A DNA stretch of 64,000 bases from Bacteroidota bacterium (GTDB taxonomy: Bacteria > Bacteroidota > Ignavibacteria > Ignavibacteriales > Melioribacteraceae): NCBI GenBank assembly GCA_021820065.1, contig JAKAEE010000006.1, positions 16,142 to 80,141 of the forward strand. Direction: 5' to 3'. The notes beneath the pieces were generated by a model. It had not been told where the DNA came from. It ran no database searches and was given only the letters and a program-made list of their open reading frames with translations. Positions 61,026 to 64,000 of the stretch are shown here, one piece after another. Within the stretch, counting starts at the first letter, position 1, and the number at the start of each line of letters is the position of its first letter. The position numbers and the translations under genes were made by a program.

Positions 61026-62774
61026 TCAGTAACTTTTGGGAAAAGTAACTGTAATTTTTGTACCAACTCCTTTTTCCGATTCGATATCAATTTTCGCGTT
61101 GTTCAAGTCGCAATATTTTTTTACAAGAGCAAGTCCAAGTCCATTACCCTCAAACTTTCTTGAATAACCGCGTTCTTCCTGCATGAACGGTTCAAAAAGT
61201 TTAGACTTGAACTCTTCCGATATTCCAATGCCCGTATCTATAACCGAAACAACAATATCATTTTCATTACTCTTATCTAATACAACATCAATACTGCCCT
61301 TGTGAGTGTACTTAATGGCATTATCGATTAGATTACTGAATATCTGACTGATACTGTACCGATCTCCGTAAACCAAGGCACGCGGCGTTTTTTTAACAAA
61401 ATTAAACTGAAGATTTTTCGTCTTAGCCAGATTTGTATATTCATTTTTCAGATTAGCAATTACATCCTTAAACAAGTCTAAGTTTTCCCATGAAGCTTCA
61501 TAAGTTCCAACGTGCAGCTCGGAAGCATTAATTATCAAATCAATGGTGCGTATTATTCGCCTGCCGGCAGATTCTATTCCGCTGAAATATTCAGTCACTT
61601 CGGCAGGCGGATTATTACCCATTTCATCTTTCAGTAAATTTGCAAAACTTATAATCACATTTATAGGCGATCTAATTTCGTGGGACATCTGAGCCAGAAA
61701 CTCCGTTTTGAGTTTGTTAGATTTTTCGGCCAGTTCTTTAGCCTTGATTAAATCCTCTTGCGCTTTCTTCCTTATCGAAATATCATGAATAAGCATGCTG
61801 CTTCGCAATTCGTTATTACGGTCATTATACACTGCTGTTGAAACTTCTATTGGGAATTTTGAACCGTTTTTTCGAATTCCAATCAGTTCTCCGGCGAACT
61901 TGCCTGTGTGTTTCCTTTCCTTTAAAGCAGTGTGAAAATTAGGATCAGTCGTGTCCACCACCGCATCATATCTACCGAGTTGCTTAAATTCCTTTAAAGT
62001 CAGTCCAAAAATCTTTTCTGCTGCAGAATTAACATTCGAGATTCTTCCATCTGGAGAGGCAAGCAGTACGGCATCCAAACTGTTTTCAAAAAGAAGGCGG
62101 TAAGACTCTTCGCTTTCTCTAAGCGTTTGTTCAAGATACTTACCGCGATTGATTTCCTCAGTAAGTTCTTTTGTCCTTTCCTTAACTTTTTCTTCAAGCT
62201 GTTCGTTTAATTCACAAAGCTGCCGGGTTGCTTTCTCAAATTCGTAGTTTTTCTGAAGCGCAACCTCATACGTGGAAATAAGAAGATCGAGAATTTGGGT
62301 TCTGTTTGACGTAATTGTATGTTTTTTCCCGCCGAAAAAAATATCCACACCAAACTGTGTTTGCTGATGCTTCCGCAATTCTTGATTTGCATGAATAGAC
62401 TGTATCATCGAGACAAGATATTTTTCTTCATAAGGTTTAACCAAAAAATTATCGGCGCCGCAGTCCAATCCTTTAACAATGTAATCTGGGTCAGATAACG
62501 AAGTAAGCAAAATAACCGGAAGTGTATTCTTCGAATCGGCTTTTATTCTTCTGCACAGTTCATAACCGTTCATGCCGGGCATCATTATATCTGTAATTAC
62601 TAAAAGCGGTTTGTGTTTGTTCAGATATTCGAGCGCTTCGTTTGCATTATAAGCAGGCGCCACTTTATAACGATTCCTTTCAAGAAAAAATTTCAGTTGT
62701 TCAACTTGAGTTGGGCTGTCATCAACCACTAGGATCTCTTGGCCATTAATAACGTTAGAATTATTTGTGTTCAT
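61026..62774 (-). CDS. Hybrid histidine kinase: receiver-PAS-HisKA-ATPase
   Basis: 582 residues, soluble. N-terminal receiver with Asp62 (VITDIMMPGMNG) and a KPYEEKYL lysine; a coiled-coil linker (LNEQLEEKVKERTKELTEEI); PAS domain (SYRLLFENSLDAVLLASPDGRI); HisKA with MSHEIRSPINVIISFANLL; and the ATPase domain (NLIDNAIKYTHKG, DTGIGISEE, FEGNGLGLALVKKY). The N-terminal receiver suggests control by an upstream kinase. Its neighbours are CheB upstream and the frameshifted receiver downstream. Confidence 0.92.
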   Translation of the reverse strand: MNTNNSNVINGQEILVVDDSPTQVEQLKFFLERNRYKVAPAYNANEALEYLNKHKPLLVITDIMMPGMNGYELCRRIKADSKNTLPVILLTSLSDPDYIVKGLDCGADNFLVKPYEEKYLVSMIQSIHANQELRKHQQTQFGVDIFFGGKKHTITSNRTQILDLLISTYEVALQKNYEFEKATRQLCELNEQLEEKVKERTKELTEEINRGKYLEQTLRESEESYRLLFENSLDAVLLASPDGRISNVNSAAEKIFGLTLKEFKQLGRYDAVVDTTDPNFHTALKERKHTGKFAGELIGIRKNGSKFPIEVSTAVYNDRNNELRSSMLIHDISIRKKAQEDLIKAKELAEKSNKLKTEFLAQMSHEIRSPINVIISFANLLKDEMGNNPPAEVTEYFSGIESAGRRIIRTIDLIINASELHVGTYEASWENLDLFKDVIANLKNEYTNLAKTKNLQFNFVKKTPRALVYGDRYSISQIFSNLIDNAIKYTHKGSIDVVLDKSNENDIVVSVIDTGIGISEEFKSKLFEPFMQEERGYSRKFEGNGLGLALVKKYCDLNNAKIDIESEKGVGTKITVTFPKSY

Positions 62775-62814
62775 TTCGTTCCTGCCATCATTTTAAAAAG
62801 TGTTTGAAAGATAT

Positions 62815-63894
62815 TTATAATTTGTAATCATGATTATTCGTCAACATTTTTAAAGTTGTAATAATTTTTTCCGGCGGTAAAATGTAGGTTGCTGCATCGA
62901 GTTGAATAGCTTCGCCGGGCATTCCGTGAACAACCGAAGACTCTGCGTTTTGCGCAATTGTAACTGCGCCCGAATCTTTCATTGTCTTTAATTCCTTTGC
63001 GCCGTCTTTACCCATGCCGGTAAGCAGTACGCCAATTGAATTGAGACCATATGTTTTTGCTACAGACCGAAACAGAAAAGATACTGCCGGTCTAAGGTTG
63101 TATTCAGGTTCATCTTTACTTAGTATCAATCGTTTTGAAGAATCCACTCCCATGTGAAATCCATCGGGTGCAACATATACGTTGCCCGGGGTTAACAATT
63201 CTCGATGTGCCGCAACATGAACCGGCAGTTCGCACGATAGAGAAAGCCACTCGGTAAATCCCTGGAGAAATCCTTTTGCAATATGCTGCACAATTAATAT
63301 TGGAACCGGAAATTCTTTACCCAGACCTGATAATATTGTTTGAAGAACAACCGGTCCCCCTGTAGATGCACCTATGGCAATTACTTGATAAGCTCCCTTC
63401 TCAATTTTCTTTTCTTGAAATGAAATATCAGTCATAGTTGATCTAAGGGTTTTGCCATTAGATTGTTTTTGATACCGAGGCCATCTTCTAACGACTTTAA
63501 TTTCAGACATGAGTTTGATCGTGTTTATTAATTCAAATGATGTAGCTTGAAAATCGGGATGACCGATTCCCGCCGGACGATGAAGTATTGCAAGCGCACC
63601 CGCCTCCATTGCATGAAATGTTCTAGATACTTCGCCGTTCATGAAAGTGCTGCTAACAATAATGATTGGTGTGGGGATCGTTTCCATAATTTTTCGCGTG
63701 GTTGTAATTCCGTCCATCTTAGGCATATGAATATCCATGGTAATAACATCAGGACGAACCTCGTCAACCATTTTAATTGCTTCTTCCCCATCTTTTGCAG
63801 TTCCAACAACTATAAGCAAAGGATCTGAGTTTATGGTGTAAACAAGCAAATCTTGAATTACCGGTGAATCTTCTACAACTAAAACTTTGATCAT
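62815..63894 (-). CDS. cheB: CheB-type protein-glutamate methylesterase
   Basis: 359 residues: an N-terminal receiver (VVEDSPVIQDLL, Asp in VITMDIHMPKMDG) and a C-terminal methylesterase with the triad Ser in IGASTGGPV, His in VQHIAKGF and Asp in TGMGKDGA. In chemotaxis CheB demethylates receptors upon phosphorylation. No cheA, cheR or receptor gene lies nearby, so it may belong to an alternative signalling pathway together with the adjacent hybrid kinase. Confidence 0.93.
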   Translation of the reverse strand: MIKVLVVEDSPVIQDLLVYTINSDPLLIVVGTAKDGEEAIKMVDEVRPDVITMDIHMPKMDGITTTRKIMETIPTPIIIVSSTFMNGEVSRTFHAMEAGALAILHRPAGIGHPDFQATSFELINTIKLMSEIKVVRRWPRYQKQSNGKTLRSTMTDISFQEKKIEKGAYQVIAIGASTGGPVVLQTILSGLGKEFPVPILIVQHIAKGFLQGFTEWLSLSCELPVHVAAHRELLTPGNVYVAPDGFHMGVDSSKRLILSKDEPEYNLRPAVSFLFRSVAKTYGLNSIGVLLTGMGKDGAKELKTMKDSGAVTIAQNAESSVVHGMPGEAIQLDAATYILPPEKIITTLKMLTNNHDYKL

Positions 63895-63900
63895 TTTCGG

Positions 63901-64000
63901 TTCCGAGTTTTAAGGTTTCGGGTTATTTTGTTTCGAGTTACCTTGTTTCGAGTTTTTGAGTTCTTGAGTTTCGAGTTTTTGAGTTCTTGAGTTTCGAGTT
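63901..64000. repeat. Tandem/degenerate simple repeat region at window edge
   Basis: Two full and one partial copies of a 23-nt unit (TTTCGAGTTTTTGAGTTCTT-GAG) at 63946-63968, 63969-63991 and 63992-64000, preceded by shorter degenerate units (TTTCGAGTTACCTTG, TTTCGGGTTATTTTG). It runs out of the window and lies upstream of cheB. Confidence 0.8.

Overview
The window reads as one contiguous, densely coded chromosome segment (about 40% GC by eye) from a bacterium of the Bacteroidetes/Chlorobi/Ignavibacteria lineage, most likely an Ignavibacteria-type organism; this placement is inferred from gene content and not from a marker gene. Pointers are the TatD nuclease fused to a radical SAM domain, the S46 and S9 dipeptidyl-peptidases, a split transketolase, DUF4139 and MORN-repeat secreted proteins, a menaquinone operon, and repeated TAnnTTFG-like elements (TA-two bases-TTTG) 23-36 nt upstream of start codons, which match the Bacteroidetes-type -7 promoter box. 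No tRNA, rRNA, CRISPR array, prophage or complete insertion sequence was seen.

Layout. 1-1138: 3' part of a sodium:solute symporter. 1186-6639 (minus): hrcA-grpE-dnaJ heat-shock genes followed by a ComEA-like protein, a PilM-like protein, rsmD and coaD. 6806-11609 (plus): purM, TatD/radical SAM fusion, a PBP4-type carboxypeptidase and prmA; then a MarR regulator (minus). 12260-21141 (plus): an almost complete menaquinone operon, menF-menD-menH-menB-[MntA/HepT toxin-antitoxin pair]-menA-menC-menE, closed by a convergent hotdog thioesterase that may supply the DHNA-CoA hydrolysis step. 21627-23983: MORN-repeat exported protein and a saccharopine-dehydrogenase-like protein.

24231-32722 (plus) is the most unusual region: a tightly packed cluster of a GT-B transferase, SpsF-like cytidylyltransferase, transketolase N and C halves, a four-helix-bundle gene bounded by inverted repeats, a glutamate-semialdehyde-aminomutase-like PLP enzyme, an SDR, a KdsC-type phosphatase, a NeuB-type synthase lacking its C-terminal antifreeze domain and a membrane fatty-acid hydroxylase. 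Together they look like a pathway for a CMP-activated ulosonic-acid-type sugar whose structure cannot be read from known pathways.

32758-41431: DUF4139 protein, an NtrB/NtrC-like pair, a hybrid kinase, a NusG paralogue, a YhaM-like HD protein and a TPR protein. 41578-45371: sirtuin, queD/queE, rpsT, a GlmU-like protein. 45523-48911: small outer-membrane protein, a DPP11-like S46 peptidase and a REP-associated tyrosine transposase (RAYT) bounded by REP-like hairpins. 48997-58114: membrane protein, a three-domain GH18/deacetylase/GT2 protein, MgtA Mg2+ ATPase, S9 peptidase. 58129-64000: REP-like hairpins of a second family, a CsgG-like lipoprotein, a glycine-rich RRM protein, a VapBC pair, a frameshifted receiver gene, a hybrid histidine kinase and CheB.

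The intergenic DNA is rich in short dispersed repeats: five REP-like hairpins sharing a TGTAG foot, 9-bp-class arms and a 3-nt loop; a 126-bp MITE-like element; GC-rich hairpins; and simple tandem repeats at the right edge.
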